DNA of 64,000 nt from Scytonematopsis contorta HA4267-MV1 (GTDB lineage Bacteria > Cyanobacteriota > Cyanobacteriia > Cyanobacteriales > Nostocaceae). Shown here piece after piece: positions 1-12,642 of the stretch. The position numbers and the translations under genes are program-made. Position 1 is the first letter of the stretch, and each line of letters begins with the position of its first letter. The stretch lies in the NCBI GenBank assembly GCA_019359035.1, contig JAHHIC010000074.1, positions 186,001-250,000 of the forward strand, given 5' to 3'. The notes under the pieces were generated by a model, which had not been told where the DNA came from, made no database searches, and was given only the letters and a program-made list of their open reading frames with translations.

Positions 1-391
1 CCCCTACCGCAGCTTCTAACATTACGTACACACCAGCTTTGTTGGCTGCACTGAAAATCTCATCTCCGTAGCGGGATATTAAGGCTTTGTTCGCTGTGAC
101 TATATGTTTACCGTTTTCTATCGCTTTTAATATTAACTCCCGTGCTGGTTCTATACCCCCCATTACTTCTACTATAATATCTATCTCTGGATGGGTGACA
201 ATACTTTCTATATCTGATGTTACTATTCCAAATGGTAACTCAACCTCACGAGATTTTTCTGGCGATCGCACTCCGACTTTGAGGATTTCGATTTCTTTGA
301 GCATTGGGTGACGACCAGCGCTACTAAGTAATAACTGAACTGTACCAGTGCCAACTGTACCTAATCCTAAAATTCCAATTTTTACACCCAT
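1..391 (-). CDS. hom: Homoserine dehydrogenase, N-terminal part (runs off the left edge)
   Basis: NAD(P)-dependent enzyme that reduces aspartate semialdehyde to homoserine on the way to threonine and methionine. The 130 visible residues begin MGVKIGILGLGTVGTGTV, a Rossmann GxGxxG dinucleotide-binding start, followed by VEVMGG, the hallmark VTANKALI strand-turn and LEAAVG just before the cut. The ATG at 391 is the only sensible start. The substrate-binding and ACT domains lie outside the window. A HIP1 site (262-269) lies inside the gene. The reading is secure; only completeness is unknown. Confidence 0.93.
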   Translation of the reverse strand, partial: MGVKIGILGLGTVGTGTVQLLLSSAGRHPMLKEIEILKVGVRSPEKSREVELPFGIVTSDIESIVTHPEIDIIVEVMGGIEPARELILKAIENGKHIVTANKALISRYGDEIFSAANKAGVYVMLEAAVG

Positions 392-483
392 AGTAAATCT
401 ATATTTTTGACGAGGATTTTTTCATAGTATTTTTAGGTCATTAAAGCACAAAAAAGAGACCTAACCCCTAACCCCAACACAAG

Positions 484-627
484 AAACCCCACCCCCAACC
501 CCCTCCCCCCTGGGGGGGAGGGACTACGAAAAATAGGCAGAGTAATGTCGATTTTGTATTTATGAAATACTTCTCATAAATAGTAGCCCCCTCCCCGTTT
601 ACGGGGAGGGGGTTGGGGGTGGGGTTT
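484..627. repeat. C-rich/G-rich inverted repeat between petH and hom
   Basis: The arms AAACCCCACCCCCAACCCCC (from 484) and GGGGAGGGGGTTGGGGGTGG (from 603) are inverted copies separated by about 90 bases of AT-rich sequence. It fills most of the gap between the two leftward genes. A fragment of the same arm (TTGGGGGTGGGGTTT) recurs near 34500. It is a dispersed intergenic palindrome that could also act as a transcript end after petH. Confidence 0.8.
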
Positions 628-686
628 ATTAAATGGGTTGTCAGAAGTTAATTAAATGACCAATTGACCAGTGACCAATGACCAAA

Positions 687-3119
<2,433 letters not shown>

Positions 3120-4124
3120 ATGACAAGTAAGCCGGATCGCGTGGTACTAATTGGTGTCGCTGGAGACTCAGGTTGCGGTAAATCAACCTTTTTGCGTCGC
3201 TTGATGGATTTGTTCGGTGAAGAGTTTATGACAGTCATATGTTTAGATGACTATCATTGCTTAGACCGTAAACAACGTAAAGAAACAGGTATTACAGCGC
3301 TAGACCCAAGGGCAAATAATTTTGACCTGATGTATGAGCAAATTAAAGCTCTCAAAGATGGTCAATCGATTATGAAGCCGATTTATAACCACGAAACCGG
3401 CGCTATTGACCCACCGGAACTGGTTGAGCCAAATCATATTGTGGTTATAGAAGGTTTACATCCATTATATGATGAGCGAGTGCGTGCGCTGATTGATTTT
3501 AGCGTTTATTTTGACATCAGTGATGAAGTTAAAATAGCTTGGAAAATTCAGCGTGATATGGCAGAACGCGGTCATCGTTATGAAGACGTGCTTGCAGCCA
3601 TTAATTCTCGTAAACCCGATTTTGAAAATTACATTCAACCCCAAAGAGAATTTGCTGACATAGTTCTCCAGGTGTTGCCGACTAATTTAATAAAAGATGA
3701 TAAAGACCGTAAGGTTCTTAGAGTACGGATGCTACAGAGAGAAGGTAAGGAAGGCTTTACCCCAGCTTATCTGTTTGATGAAGGTTCGACTATTAACTGG
3801 ACTCCATGTGGACGTAAGCTCACTTGCTCGTACCCAGGTATGCAGTTGTACTACGGTTCGGACGTATACTACGGTCGTTATGTCTCCGTGCTGGAAGTTG
3901 ATGGTCAATTTGATAACTTAGAAGAAGTTATTTACGTAGAAACTCATCTGAGCAAAACATCCACCAAGTACCAAGGTGAAATGACTCATTTATTGCTTCA
4001 ACACCGCGAGTATCCTGGTTCCAACAACGGAACTGGATTGTTCCAAGTATTGACAGGCTTGAAAATGCGTGAAGCTTATGAAATTTTAACAGCTACTAAA
4101 GCACAGGTAGCAGTTAAAGTTTAG
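3120..4124 (+). CDS. prk: Phosphoribulokinase
   Basis: Calvin-cycle enzyme that phosphorylates ribulose 5-phosphate to ribulose 1,5-bisphosphate. The P-loop GDSGCGKST contains Cys19, and VICLDDYHCLDR contains Cys41, the thioredoxin-regulated pair. A second pair, Cys230 and Cys236 (TPCGRKLTC), is also present, so light/dark redox control and CP12/GAPDH complex formation are expected. At 334 residues it has the usual cyanobacterial length. GAGGG lies 5 bases before the ATG. It is monocistronic, with a strong terminator 28 bases downstream. Confidence 0.97.
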   Translation: MTSKPDRVVLIGVAGDSGCGKSTFLRRLMDLFGEEFMTVICLDDYHCLDRKQRKETGITALDPRANNFDLMYEQIKALKDGQSIMKPIYNHETGAIDPPELVEPNHIVVIEGLHPLYDERVRALIDFSVYFDISDEVKIAWKIQRDMAERGHRYEDVLAAINSRKPDFENYIQPQREFADIVLQVLPTNLIKDDKDRKVLRVRMLQREGKEGFTPAYLFDEGSTINWTPCGRKLTCSYPGMQLYYGSDVYYGRYVSVLEVDGQFDNLEEVIYVETHLSKTSTKYQGEMTHLLLQHREYPGSNNGTGLFQVLTGLKMREAYEILTATKAQVAVKV

Positions 4125-4151
4125 GGGTCAAATAGTCTATTTAGAAAATAT

Positions 4152-4180
4152 AAAAGGACACCTAAAAGTGTCCTTTTTTT
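4152..4180 (+). terminator. Rho-independent terminator of prk
   Basis: AAAAGGACAC pairs with GTGTCCTTTT around a CTAAAA loop, followed by a run of T. It lies 28 bases after the prk stop codon. Confidence 0.9.
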
Positions 4181-4241
4181 CTCTCAGAAAATATTGGCAT
4201 TGGTTGTGAAGATTAGATTAATAAAGTTGCTATGTAATAGT

Positions 4242-4320
4242 GTTTTTACCTAATAGTTTTTTGAGGTGATAGTATTTTTACCTAATAGACTCTCTACGTA
4301 ATGGGGTTTTTACGTAGTAG
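4242..4320 (+). repeat. Three diverged copies of a 15-bp direct repeat in the metK upstream region
   Basis: GTTTTTACCTAATAG (4242), ATTTTTACCTAATAG (4274) and GGTTTTTACGTAGTAG (from about 4305) are spaced about 32 bases, roughly three helical turns. They lie in the 384-base gap between prk and metK, which otherwise shows only AT-rich sequence. Regular phasing upstream of metK would suit a regulator-binding array, but nothing else supports this. Confidence 0.45.
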
Positions 4321-4508
4321 GACACTTAAAATAAAAATTATATTAAATTTTATTTTAAAAAATATTTGAACAAAGTACGTGATTTTCATGAAGACAACCA
4401 AAGAATAATTACGCAATATAAAATTATTGTTATGATTTCAGAAATCAGTAATTGAACTGGAATCCCAGCAAGCTTACTGAACAAGTTAAATATTAAGAGG
4501 AAAATGAT

Positions 4509-5765
4509 TTGACACGTCGTTACCTATTTACCTCCGAGTCTGTGACCGAAGGACATCCAGACAAAATCTGCGACCAGATTTCTGATACTATTTTGGATGC
4601 TCTGCTAACTAGCGACCCTAGCAGCCGTGTTGCAGCGGAAGTGGTTGTGAACACTGGTTTGGTGCTAGTTACTGGTGAAATCACCTCCAAAGCGAATGTA
4701 AATTACGTTAATCTTGTTCGCAAGAAAATAACGGAAATTGGCTACACCGATGCTGTGAATGGTTTCTCAGCCAACAGTTGTTCGGTAATAATCGCTTTAG
4801 ACGAGCAATCACCCGATATTGCTCAAGGTGTAAACACAGCTCACGAAGCTCGTACCGATAGCGAAGAACAATTCGATAAAATCGGTGCAGGCGACCAAGG
4901 TATTATGTTCGGTTTTGCTTGCAACGAAACTCCGGAATTGATGCCTTTGCCTATAAGCCTTTCTCACCGAATTGCTCGACGTTTGGCTGCGGTTCGTCAA
5001 AAAGGACAATTGCCCTACTTACGTCCCGATGGTAAAACCCAAGTGACTGTTGCCTACGAAGATGGCCGTCCTGTAGGTATTGACACCATCCTTATTTCTA
5101 CTCAACACGCAGCAAGCATCGGCGATATTACTGATGATGCAGCGATACTGGCCAAGATTAAGGAAGATTTGTGGACTGCGGTTGTCGAGCCTGTATTTGG
5201 AGACGTGAAAATTAAGCCAGACTCCGCAACACGCTTTTTAGTCAACCCAACAGGTAAGTTTGTTGTTGGTGGTCCTCAAGGTGACTCAGGTTTAACCGGA
5301 CGTAAAATTATCGTTGACACTTATGGCGGTTATTCCCGTCACGGTGGCGGTGCATTTTCCGGTAAAGACCCCACAAAGGTAGACCGCTCTGCAGCTTATG
5401 CTTGTCGTTACGCGGCGAAAAATATTGTTGCTGCGGGTTTGGCAGAAAAATGTGAAGTTCAGCTTAGCTATGCAATAGGTGTAGCAAGACCTGTAAGCAT
5501 TTTCGTTGATACCTTTGGTACTGGTAAAGTCGATGACGACATTTTACTAGAATTAATCAAAGAAAATTTTGAACTACGACCAGCGGGTATTATTCACGCT
5601 TTCGGCTTACGTAAATTGCCAAGTGAAAGAGGCGGACGTTTCTATCAGGACGTCGCGGCTTACGGTCACTTTGGACGCGACGATTTAGATTTACCTTGGG
5701 AACGCACCGATAAGGCTGAGTTCTTGAAACAAGCCGCGACTGACCGCTCGGCCGCGCTAGCTTAA
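4509..5765 (+). CDS. metK: S-adenosylmethionine synthetase
   Basis: Makes S-adenosylmethionine from methionine and ATP. Signatures: GHPDKICDQ near the N-terminus, [12 protein letters not shown], and the phosphate-binding [16 protein letters not shown]. The full 418 residues are present. The frame starts at TTG (4509), preceded by AGAGGA eight bases upstream. An out-of-frame ATG at 4504 would give only Met-Ile before a stop that overlaps the TTG, so TTG is the likely real start. The stop codon abuts a large GGGGAGTGG repeat block. Confidence 0.96.
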   Translation: MTRRYLFTSESVTEGHPDKICDQISDTILDALLTSDPSSRVAAEVVVNTGLVLVTGEITSKANVNYVNLVRKKITEIGYTDAVNGFSANSCSVIIALDEQSPDIAQGVNTAHEARTDSEEQFDKIGAGDQGIMFGFACNETPELMPLPISLSHRIARRLAAVRQKGQLPYLRPDGKTQVTVAYEDGRPVGIDTILISTQHAASIGDITDDAAILAKIKEDLWTAVVEPVFGDVKIKPDSATRFLVNPTGKFVVGGPQGDSGLTGRKIIVDTYGGYSRHGGGAFSGKDPTKVDRSAAYACRYAAKNIVAAGLAEKCEVQLSYAIGVARPVSIFVDTFGTGKVDDDILLELIKENFELRPAGIIHAFGLRKLPSERGGRFYQDVAAYGHFGRDDLDLPWERTDKAEFLKQAATDRSAALA

Positions 5766-5766
5766 G

Positions 5767-5990
5767 AAGTAGGGAGTGGGGAGTTGGGAATGGGGAGTGG
5801 GGAATGGGGAATAGGGAATGGGGAATAGGGAATGGGGAATAGGGAATGGGGAATAGGGAATGGGGAGTAGCAATTTCTCCTTATCCCCCTTACTTCCCCA
5901 GAACCGGACTCATCTCCCACTCTCTGATTCCCCCCACTCCTCACTCTCTGATTCCCCCACTCCCCACTCCCCACTCCCCACTCCCCAATT
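5767..5990. repeat. G-rich tandem repeat facing a C-rich inverted copy
   Basis: After metK the top strand has GGGGAGTGG units, then about four 14-bp GGGGAATAGGGAAT units to about 5866. After a short spacer comes the complementary CCCCACTCC array (5929-5987). The two arrays could fold into a long GC-rich hairpin. The block fills the gap before the histidine kinase gene and creates spurious open frames on both strands. Confidence 0.85.
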
Positions 5991-6003
5991 CAAAGACAAG
6001 CTC

Positions 6004-7677
6004 GTGGAAAAAAGTGAAGAGCCTTCTACTGATGAACTTCCGACTATTGAGTTTCCGGAACGTGGGAAGCTTAAGGCTAGTTCATGGCGGATTCATCAAA
6101 AAATTGGCTATGGTTATTTTTTAGCTATTGGGATTGGTTTTTTTGGCTCGATTACTGGTTTAGTTTCTGCTAATTACTACCGAGGACACCGAATCAGGCA
6201 ATTAAGCAGCGCTCGTGAACAAGTGAGGCTACTGACTAGCTATAAAGATGCTGTTTTTGAAGCGCAATTGTATAGTTCTAATTTTGCTGCTGTTGTCCCT
6301 GATTCGGAACAACTTGCTGCAAAGAAAGCTATCTTTTTGAAAAATGTTGATGCGACAAAGAGTTTGGAACAGAATATTGCTGCTTTTGTGAAAAACAGCC
6401 CGACGGTGTTAGCTGCTAGTCGTCCTACGTTTGAAAATTTATTACAAAACTACGCTATTTATTTAAGTTCTTATGTTCTAGAAATTGAGTCTATTTTAGA
6501 GCAACTGCGTAATTCTCCCACTTCACCGCAAATCATCTCTAAGGTTCAAAATCAGTTACTTTTAGCTCAGCGTGGCGAAAAAGCTATGCAGCTTGAGGAA
6601 CTTTCTCAAAGATTGAGTAATATTTTGCAAATCGCTACAGAACAACAACAGGAACGAGAACAAGTTTTGGAGGCAGCTAAAAATACTGAGCGATTAATTA
6701 TCATGGTTAGTATGCTCGTTTCTGTGGCTATAGCTGCTTTTGTAGCTTGGCGAACTTCACGAGCAATTGCGGAGCCTGTAATTACTGTTACTCAGGTAGC
6801 GGAACAGGTGGCACGCAAATCTAACTTCGATTTACGAGCACCTATAATCACTTCAGATGAAATTGGTTCTTTAGCAAAATCATTGAATTTACTAATTGAA
6901 AGAGTCTCTGTTTACACTAAGGAATTGCAATCGGCGAAAGAACAAGCGGAAGCAGCGAATAAAGCAAAAAGTTTATTTCTGGCAAATGTTAGCCACGAGT
7001 TACGTACACCTTTAAATGCGGTTATTGGTTTAAGTCAACTGTTGCAAGATGATGCGAACGATTTGGGGTTGTCTGAAGATTTTATTACGGAACTGGAAAC
7101 GATTAATAGTGCAGCGAGACATTTATTTCAAGTCATAAACGACATTCTTGATTTGACAAAAGTTGAAGTCGATAAAATGACCTTGTACCCAGAAAGTTTT
7201 GAGGTTACTCGGTTGATAAGTAATGTTGTTCTCACAGTTAAGTTGGCGATGGAAAAAAATGGTAACCTGCTGGAAGTAAACTGTGATGGGCAATTGAGTA
7301 CGATGTATGCAGATGAGACTAGGTTAAGGCAAGTACTCTTTAATTTACTTAGTAATGCTGCGAAGTTTACCAGTAATGGCAAGGTAAAGCTGACGGTTCA
7401 TCAGGAAAAGGCTGTTTTAAAAGAAAAAGAAGGCGATATTATTGTTTTTACGGTTAGCGACACGGGTATTGGTATGTCTGTTACTCAGCAGGAGCAGTTA
7501 TTTCAACCGTTTACTCAGGGAGATGCTTCGACGACTAAAAAATATGGGGGTACAGGGTTGGGTCTGGCGATTTGCAAGCGCATTTGCGATATGATGGGCG
7601 GTGATGTTTCCCTTAAAAGCGAGCAGGGTGTGGGGTCTACTTTTACTGTAAGGTTGCCTTTGATTGTTAAAGAATGA
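6004..7677 (+). CDS. Membrane-bound sensor histidine kinase with HAMP domain
   Basis: Two-component sensor, 557 residues from the chosen start. TM helix 1 is at about 34-59, then a helical extracytoplasmic sensor region, TM helix 2 at about 231-250, and HAMP. The dimerisation/phosphoacceptor box [13 protein letters not shown] has its His near residue 331. The ATP-binding domain has [15 protein letters not shown] and [12 protein letters not shown]. There is no receiver domain and no response regulator gene nearby, so its partner is unknown. An ATG at 5860 would add 48 Pro/Ser-rich residues coded by the simple repeat, so I prefer GTG 6004, though no good ribosome site marks it. Confidence 0.88.
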   Translation: MEKSEEPSTDELPTIEFPERGKLKASSWRIHQKIGYGYFLAIGIGFFGSITGLVSANYYRGHRIRQLSSAREQVRLLTSYKDAVFEAQLYSSNFAAVVPDSEQLAAKKAIFLKNVDATKSLEQNIAAFVKNSPTVLAASRPTFENLLQNYAIYLSSYVLEIESILEQLRNSPTSPQIISKVQNQLLLAQRGEKAMQLEELSQRLSNILQIATEQQQEREQVLEAAKNTERLIIMVSMLVSVAIAAFVAWRTSRAIAEPVITVTQVAEQVARKSNFDLRAPIITSDEIGSLAKSLNLLIERVSVYTKELQSAKEQAEAANKAKSLFLANVSHELRTPLNAVIGLSQLLQDDANDLGLSEDFITELETINSAARHLFQVINDILDLTKVEVDKMTLYPESFEVTRLISNVVLTVKLAMEKNGNLLEVNCDGQLSTMYADETRLRQVLFNLLSNAAKFTSNGKVKLTVHQEKAVLKEKEGDIIVFTVSDTGIGMSVTQQEQLFQPFTQGDASTTKKYGGTGLGLAICKRICDMMGGDVSLKSEQGVGSTFTVRLPLIVKE

Positions 7678-7681
7678 AGCA

Positions 7682-8088
7682 AGAGGTGTTTGTAAAGATA
7701 AAATTAGGTATATTTTATACCACAAGGCAGCCAGCCAGAGCCAGCCAGAGCCAGCCAGAGCCAGCCAGAGCCAGCCAGAGCCAGCCAGAGCCAGCCAGAG
7801 CCAGCCAGAGCCAGCCAGAGCCAGCCAAAGCCAGCCAAAGCCAGCCAGAGCCAGCCAGAGCCAGCCAGAGCCAGCCAGAGCCAGCCAGTGACTAAAGTCA
7901 CTGTCTAAAAGCTGAAGTCCTCTAAAAGAGGACTGGGTAGTACATCAAAAACAAATATGTTACAAAATTTAAAATACTCCCAGAAATCTTATTTTTTACT
8001 AGTCCTCTTTAGAGGACTTTAGCTTTTAGACAGTGACTTTAGTCACTGGCTGGCTGGCTTAATGTTTTATTTATAAACACCCTCTTAG
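7682..8088. repeat. Palindromic mobile element A1 (MITE-like, about 400 bp)
   Basis: Imperfect terminal inverted repeats: AAGAGGTGTTTGTAAAGATA at the left and, read inward from the right end, CTAAGAGGGTGTTTATAAA. Inside are two inverted arms. Each has hairpin 1 (CAGTGACTAAAGTCACTG at 7886; inverted copy at 8031), the linker TCTAAAAGCTGAAG, and hairpin 2 (AGTCCTC...GAGGACT at 7916; copy at 8001). The element starts 4 bases after the histidine kinase stop codon. It codes for nothing. Confidence 0.85.
7730..7889. repeat. 10-bp tandem repeat AGCCAGCCAG, about 16 units
   Basis: Perfect to near-perfect units (two AAG variants near 7829-7840) run directly into hairpin 1 of element A1, whose own edge reads AGCCAGTGAC. 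The array therefore looks like an expansion of the element boundary. Open frames here (Gln-Pro-Glu-Pro-Ala-Arg-type repeats) are artefacts. Confidence 0.9.
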
Positions 8089-8189
8089 ATTGATGGAATG
8101 ATTTATTTGTTGGAAATCCTTTAATATAGTAGCCTACCAGTATAGTTACATTTTTATTGATGTGGCTTAGCGTTACGACACCCCACACC

Positions 8190-10556
8190 ATGACAACTAC
8201 TATTGATTTTCTCAGTCACCTCAACCCCAGTCAACGCCGTGCAGTCGAACACTATTGCGGTCCTTTACTCGTTGTTGCGGGTGCGGGTTCTGGTAAAACA
8301 CGCGCATTAACGTTTCGTATTGCTAATTTGATTTTGCAACACGGTGTTGACCCAGAAAATATCCTAGCGGTTACCTTCACCAATAAAGCCGCAAAGGAAA
8401 TGAAAGAACGGATTCAGAAATTGTTTTCCGAGCAAGCGGCTATGAGCGAGTTCGGTCAACGATTTGATTTATTGCCGGAACGCGACCAAACTCGAATAAA
8501 GTCAAAAGTTTGGCGTAGTTATATTAAAGAAATGTGGGTTGGGACTTTTCATAGTTTACTTTCCCGTATTCTTAGGTTTGATATTGACAAATATGAGGAT
8601 GAAAAAGGACGACGTTGGGGTAAGAATTTTTCGATTTTTGATGACTCTGACTCGCAAGGTTTAGTTAAAGAGATTGTCACTAAGCAGTTAAATTTAGATG
8701 ATAAGAAATTTGAGCCGCGTTCTATTCGTTATGCTATCAGCAATGCAAAGAATCAAGGACTTTCTCCTAAAGAGTTTGAGCGGGAACAGCCAAATTATCG
8801 CGGTAGAGTAATTTCGGAGGTTTATAGTGCTTATCAAGATAGATTAGCAGAAAATAATGCGCTTGATTTTGATGATTTAATTTTGATTCCTGTTAAACTT
8901 TTTCAGCAAAATCAACAGGTTTTAGATTATTGGCATAGAAAGTTTAAACATATTTTAGTAGACGAATATCAAGATACGAATCGCACACAATATGAGTTAA
9001 TTCGTTTGTTAGCTACAAATGGCAAAACGAAGAAAAATGAGTGGAATTGGGATGACCGCTCTGTTCTGGTTGTGGGTGATGCTGACCAGTCTATTTATTC
9101 GTTTAGGATGGCTGATTTCACAATTTTACTAGAATTTCAGCAAGATTTTGGTGATGATTTGCCTGATGATGCTACCCGCACGATGGTTAAGCTAGAAGAA
9201 AATTATCGCTCGTGCGAAAATATTTTGGAAGTTGCGAATCAGTTAATTGAAAATAATACTCAGCGTATTGATAAAATTTTGAAGCCAACTCGCAGTAGTG
9301 GTGAGCAAATTTATCTTTTTAAGGCTGATGATGAAGTTGCTGAAGCTGAGTTTGTTGTTAATCAAATTAGAACTTTAGAAGACGAAAATCCTGATATCGA
9401 TTGGGGAAGTTTCGCGATTCTTTATCGTACTAATGCTCAGTCTCGTCCTTTTGAAGATATTTTAGTTAGGTTGAGTATTCCCTATACTGTTGTTGGGGGG
9501 TTGAAGTTTTATGACCGTAAAGAAATTAAGGATATTTTAGCTTATTTACGGGCTATTGCTAATCCTTCTGATACTGTTAGTTTACTGCGGGTAATTAATA
9601 CACCCCGACGCGGTATTGGTAAAGCAACTGTAGATACTTTAGTTAAGGCTGCTGGGGAATTAGGTACTCCTCTTTGGGAAATATTGAGTGATGAGACATC
9701 TGTGAATACATTAGCGGGTAGAGCTTCAAAATCAATAAATAATTTTGCCAAGATAATTAGTAAGTGGCAAAATGCCTTGTCCGATACTCCTGCATCTGAA
9801 GTTTTAAAAGGGATAGTGGAAGATTCTGGTTATATTCAAGACCTACAAATGCAGTCGAATGATGAAGCTGAGGACAGAATCCAAAACGTTCAGGAATTAT
9901 TTAATGCGGTACAACAGTTTGAAGAAGAAAGTGATAGTGCTTCCTTACAAGATTACCTGCAAAGTTCTGCTCTTAATTCCGATTTAGATAAGCTTAAAGA
10001 AGGACAAAAGGCGGTTTCCTTGATGACGTTACACTCTTCCAAAGGTTTGGAATTTCCGGTTGTATTTCTGGTTGGGTTAGAGCAGGGATTATTTCCTAAT
10101 TACCGTTCTATGCAAGACCCTGCTTCTCTGGAAGAAGAAAGACGCTTGTGTTATGTGGGGATTACTCGCGCTCAAGAACGCCTGTTTTTAAGCCATGCAC
10201 GGGAACGTCGTCTTTACGGTAGCCGCGAACCAGCTTTGCGATCGCAATTTTTGGAGGAGCTACCAGAAGAGCTAGTAGTTGGTTTTCATACCAATAATCA
10301 CGGTTTTAGCCGAGCAGCGAATGGTAGCGTTCCACAACGAGGGACTCGTGCTGCTGCTGCTCGTGCTAGTAGTCGTACTCATAATAATAAAGAACAAAAT
10401 TGGCAAGTGGGAGATAGAGTTGTTCATGGCTCTTTTGGTGCTGGGGAAATCACTCACATTTTTGGTGAGGGGAATAAAATTTCTTTAGCTATTAAATTTT
10501 CTAGTCTAGGACAGAAAATTATTGACCCCCGCATAGCACAACTACATAAAACATAA
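8190..10556 (+). CDS. pcrA: UvrD/PcrA-type superfamily 1 DNA helicase
   Basis: ATP-driven 3'-5' helicase for nucleotide-excision repair and removal of replication blocks. Walker A VAGAGSGKT is near residue 32, followed by the Q-like NPSQRRAV start, DEYQDTN (motif II), GDADQSIYSFR (III), LEENYRS (IV), LHSSKGLEFPVVF (V) and CYVGITRAQERL (VI). The tail WQVGDRVVHGSFGAGEI is the Tudor-like C-terminus of PcrA/UvrD. I chose ATG 8190 (788 residues) because NPSQR then falls at the usual distance; TTG 8157 and ATG 8160 are also in frame and none has a clear ribosome site. Confidence 0.93.
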   Translation: MTTTIDFLSHLNPSQRRAVEHYCGPLLVVAGAGSGKTRALTFRIANLILQHGVDPENILAVTFTNKAAKEMKERIQKLFSEQAAMSEFGQRFDLLPERDQTRIKSKVWRSYIKEMWVGTFHSLLSRILRFDIDKYEDEKGRRWGKNFSIFDDSDSQGLVKEIVTKQLNLDDKKFEPRSIRYAISNAKNQGLSPKEFEREQPNYRGRVISEVYSAYQDRLAENNALDFDDLILIPVKLFQQNQQVLDYWHRKFKHILVDEYQDTNRTQYELIRLLATNGKTKKNEWNWDDRSVLVVGDADQSIYSFRMADFTILLEFQQDFGDDLPDDATRTMVKLEENYRSCENILEVANQLIENNTQRIDKILKPTRSSGEQIYLFKADDEVAEAEFVVNQIRTLEDENPDIDWGSFAILYRTNAQSRPFEDILVRLSIPYTVVGGLKFYDRKEIKDILAYLRAIANPSDTVSLLRVINTPRRGIGKATVDTLVKAAGELGTPLWEILSDETSVNTLAGRASKSINNFAKIISKWQNALSDTPASEVLKGIVEDSGYIQDLQMQSNDEAEDRIQNVQELFNAVQQFEEESDSASLQDYLQSSALNSDLDKLKEGQKAVSLMTLHSSKGLEFPVVFLVGLEQGLFPNYRSMQDPASLEEERRLCYVGITRAQERLFLSHARERRLYGSREPALRSQFLEELPEELVVGFHTNNHGFSRAANGSVPQRGTRAAAARASSRTHNNKEQNWQVGDRVVHGSFGAGEITHIFGEGNKISLAIKFSSLGQKIIDPRIAQLHKT

Positions 10557-10571
10557 TAAAAACCTCTACTC

Positions 10572-10901
10572 GGTAGGATGGGTTAGGCGCATTCGTAGCA
10601 CTTTGGTGGAGATTCTTTAAATTTTATGAAGCGCCGTAACCCATCACTTTTTTCGACTTAATCTTCCACTTTATAAATTACCTTTCATACCAAATACGTT
10701 TGTATTGGAATTATTTCTTCCTTGGTCTACTCTGCGGAAAAAGCTCCGGCTTATGCGTGAGCTAATAATTTTGATACCTGTGCTTGCTGAGAGGTAATTT
10801 ATAAAGTACACATTAAGTCCAAAGAATTGATGGGTTATGGTGCTTCATATAACTTAAAGAGCTTCCAACTAGATACTACAAACGCGCCTAACCCATCCTA
10901 C
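10572..10901. repeat. Nested inverted-repeat element of about 330 bp
   Basis: Outer arms GTAGGATGGGTTAGGCGC and GCGCCTAACCCATCCTAC match perfectly. Inside them lie GAAGCGCCGTAACCCATCA / TGATGGGTTATGGTGCTTC and ACTTTATAAATTACCT / AGGTAATTTATAAAGT. The centre (10726-10761) carries a copy of another dispersed repeat with CTCCGGCTTATGCGTGAG. No open frame. It is a non-coding MITE-like element filling most of the gap before the glycan operon. The rest (10902-11132) shows nothing recognisable. Confidence 0.8.
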
Positions 10902-11132
10902 GTGAATTTAACTTTTACTTTATAAATGACCTCTGAAGAGCTATTTCCTGATTTTAAATTCTTTGGTCATAATATATGATATCTTTTTAAGCTAAGGATG
11001 AGTTTGTTGTTGGCAATAACCAGGCTCATTACGTAACTTAGGTGTGTCTTTGTGTTTAATTTAGCTTGCTGACAGGGGTTATTTTAAAAATCAGAAAAAT
11101 AACCCGCTAATAACTTAGATACCCAACAAATT

Positions 11133-11867
11133 ATGATAAAATGCTCAGTTATTTTGCCTGTCTATAACGAAGAAAAATGTATTGAGAAAACCTTAAAAAC
11201 AGTTTTATATTTTGCGAAATCTCACACTGATTATGAATTTATTTTTGTTAATGATGGTTCAACAGATGCAGTTAAGAAGATTATTGAGAAGCAATTAAAA
11301 ATAGCGAAAGGTCATAATATAGATAATCTCAGACTTATTTCTTATGAAATGAATAGAGGTAAAGGTTTTGCAGTCAATACAGGAGTAAAATATGCATTGG
11401 GTGAGTATATATGTTATATCGACAGTGATTTAGCTTATTCCCTTGAGCATCTTTATATCGTTTTAGAAAAATTAGAACTCTACGATATTGTTATTGGTTG
11501 CCGAAGTCTTGCAAATAATAAAAGTTGCTTAAATAAATTTAGAAAAATAGCAGGCTTTATTTTTAATTTACTTTCTCGAAAAGTACTTCAACTACATTAT
11601 AGAGACATGCAAGCTGGAATGAAAGGTTTTAAACAGCATGTCGCAAAAGACTTATTTCAGCATCAACAAATTTTTGGTTTTGCTTTTGATGTAGAGTTAT
11701 TATATATTGCGCGTTATAAAAAATATACGATAGGAGAAATCCCTGCTGTAATTTCTAGTCATCATTTACAGAAAAAATCTCAAGTAAATATTTTAAACGA
11801 TTCTTTTTTGATGCTATTTCAACTTTTGCAAATCAAGGTTTATGATACTATTGGCAAATATGAATAA
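11133..11867 (+). CDS. Family 2 glycosyltransferase (dolichyl-phosphate-sugar synthase-like)
   Basis: GT-A fold enzyme, probably moving a sugar from a nucleotide donor to a polyprenyl phosphate. It shows VILPVYNEEKCIEKTL, FVNDGSTD, EMNRGKGFAVNTG and the metal-binding YIDSDLAYS, then MQAGMKGFK (the acceptor-site GxKGF type), all as in DPM1/GtrB-like proteins. At 244 residues it lacks a C-terminal membrane anchor. Its stop codon overlaps the next ATG, so it is translationally coupled to the deacetylase. The exact sugar is unknown. Confidence 0.87.
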   Translation: MIKCSVILPVYNEEKCIEKTLKTVLYFAKSHTDYEFIFVNDGSTDAVKKIIEKQLKIAKGHNIDNLRLISYEMNRGKGFAVNTGVKYALGEYICYIDSDLAYSLEHLYIVLEKLELYDIVIGCRSLANNKSCLNKFRKIAGFIFNLLSRKVLQLHYRDMQAGMKGFKQHVAKDLFQHQQIFGFAFDVELLYIARYKKYTIGEIPAVISSHHLQKKSQVNILNDSFLMLFQLLQIKVYDTIGKYE

Positions 11868-12642
11868 AAATATTCTACTAAGCTTTGATGTTGAAGAGTT
11901 TGATATTCCTAAAGAATATGGTCAAAATATACCTGATTATGAGATGTTTAAGGTAAGTTTGGATGGTTTAAACAAAGTAGTCCTATTACTAAATAAGCTA
12001 AGTATCCGAGCGACTTTTTTTGTAACTGCAAATTTTTCGGAATCTCATCCAGATATTATATTAAAAATTTCTCAATATCATGAAATCGCTTCACACGGTT
12101 ACTATCACTCTAGTTTTAATATAGAAGATTTAAAAAAATCTCGACTATTTTTAGAAAAACTAATTGGTCAACAAGTAAAAGGTTTCAGAATGCCAAGATT
12201 AGAAAATATTGATTGTTCGGAAATACTAAATGCTGGATATGAGTATAATTCTTCGATGAATCCTACATATATACCAGGGAGATATAATAATTTATTGCAG
12301 CCTCGAACAGCTTATTATGAAAATAATTTGCTAAATGTACCAATTTCTGTAACTCCTCTGATTAGATTTCCTCTATTTTGGCTGAGTTTCAAAAACTTTC
12401 CGCTATGGTTTACTAAATATACTACTCAAATCACAGTTAATCACGATAAATATTTGAATATATATTTTCACCCCTGGGAATTTGCTGATATAAAAAATTA
12501 TTCTTTGCCTAGTTATATTAAAAATATTTCGGGTCAAGTAATGCTGGAAAAACTAGAACATTATTTGCTGTGGTTAAAAACTCAAGGTAAATTTATTAGT
12601 ATCTCAGAATTTCAAGCTACACGATTATGCTCAACAAAATAA
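11860..12642 (+). CDS. Polysaccharide deacetylase (NodB-like)
   Basis: Metal-dependent carbohydrate esterase 4 fold. LLSFDVEEFD carries the catalytic/metal Asp, EIASHGYYHS gives the metal-binding His pair, and RMPRLEN and IYFHPWEF are later active-site motifs. The in-frame ATG at 11860 overlaps the glycosyltransferase stop and begins directly at the family core; an upstream start at 11842 would add six residues. There is no signal peptide, so it may act on a cytoplasmic or lipid-linked glycan. It overlaps the next gene by 16 bases. Confidence 0.87.
   Translation: MNKNILLSFDVEEFDIPKEYGQNIPDYEMFKVSLDGLNKVVLLLNKLSIRATFFVTANFSESHPDIILKISQYHEIASHGYYHSSFNIEDLKKSRLFLEKLIGQQVKGFRMPRLENIDCSEILNAGYEYNSSMNPTYIPGRYNNLLQPRTAYYENNLLNVPISVTPLIRFPLFWLSFKNFPLWFTKYTTQITVNHDKYLNIYFHPWEFADIKNYSLPSYIKNISGQVMLEKLEHYLLWLKTQGKFISISEFQATRLCSTK

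Noticed and set aside
5762-5974. Minus-strand Pro/Ser-Pro frame over the GGGGAGTGG repeat
   Set aside because: Low-complexity translation of the simple repeat only.
7704-7901. Open frames on both strands over the AGCCAGCCAG array
   Set aside because: They exist only because a 10-bp unit has no stop in several frames; no start signals or protein-like composition.
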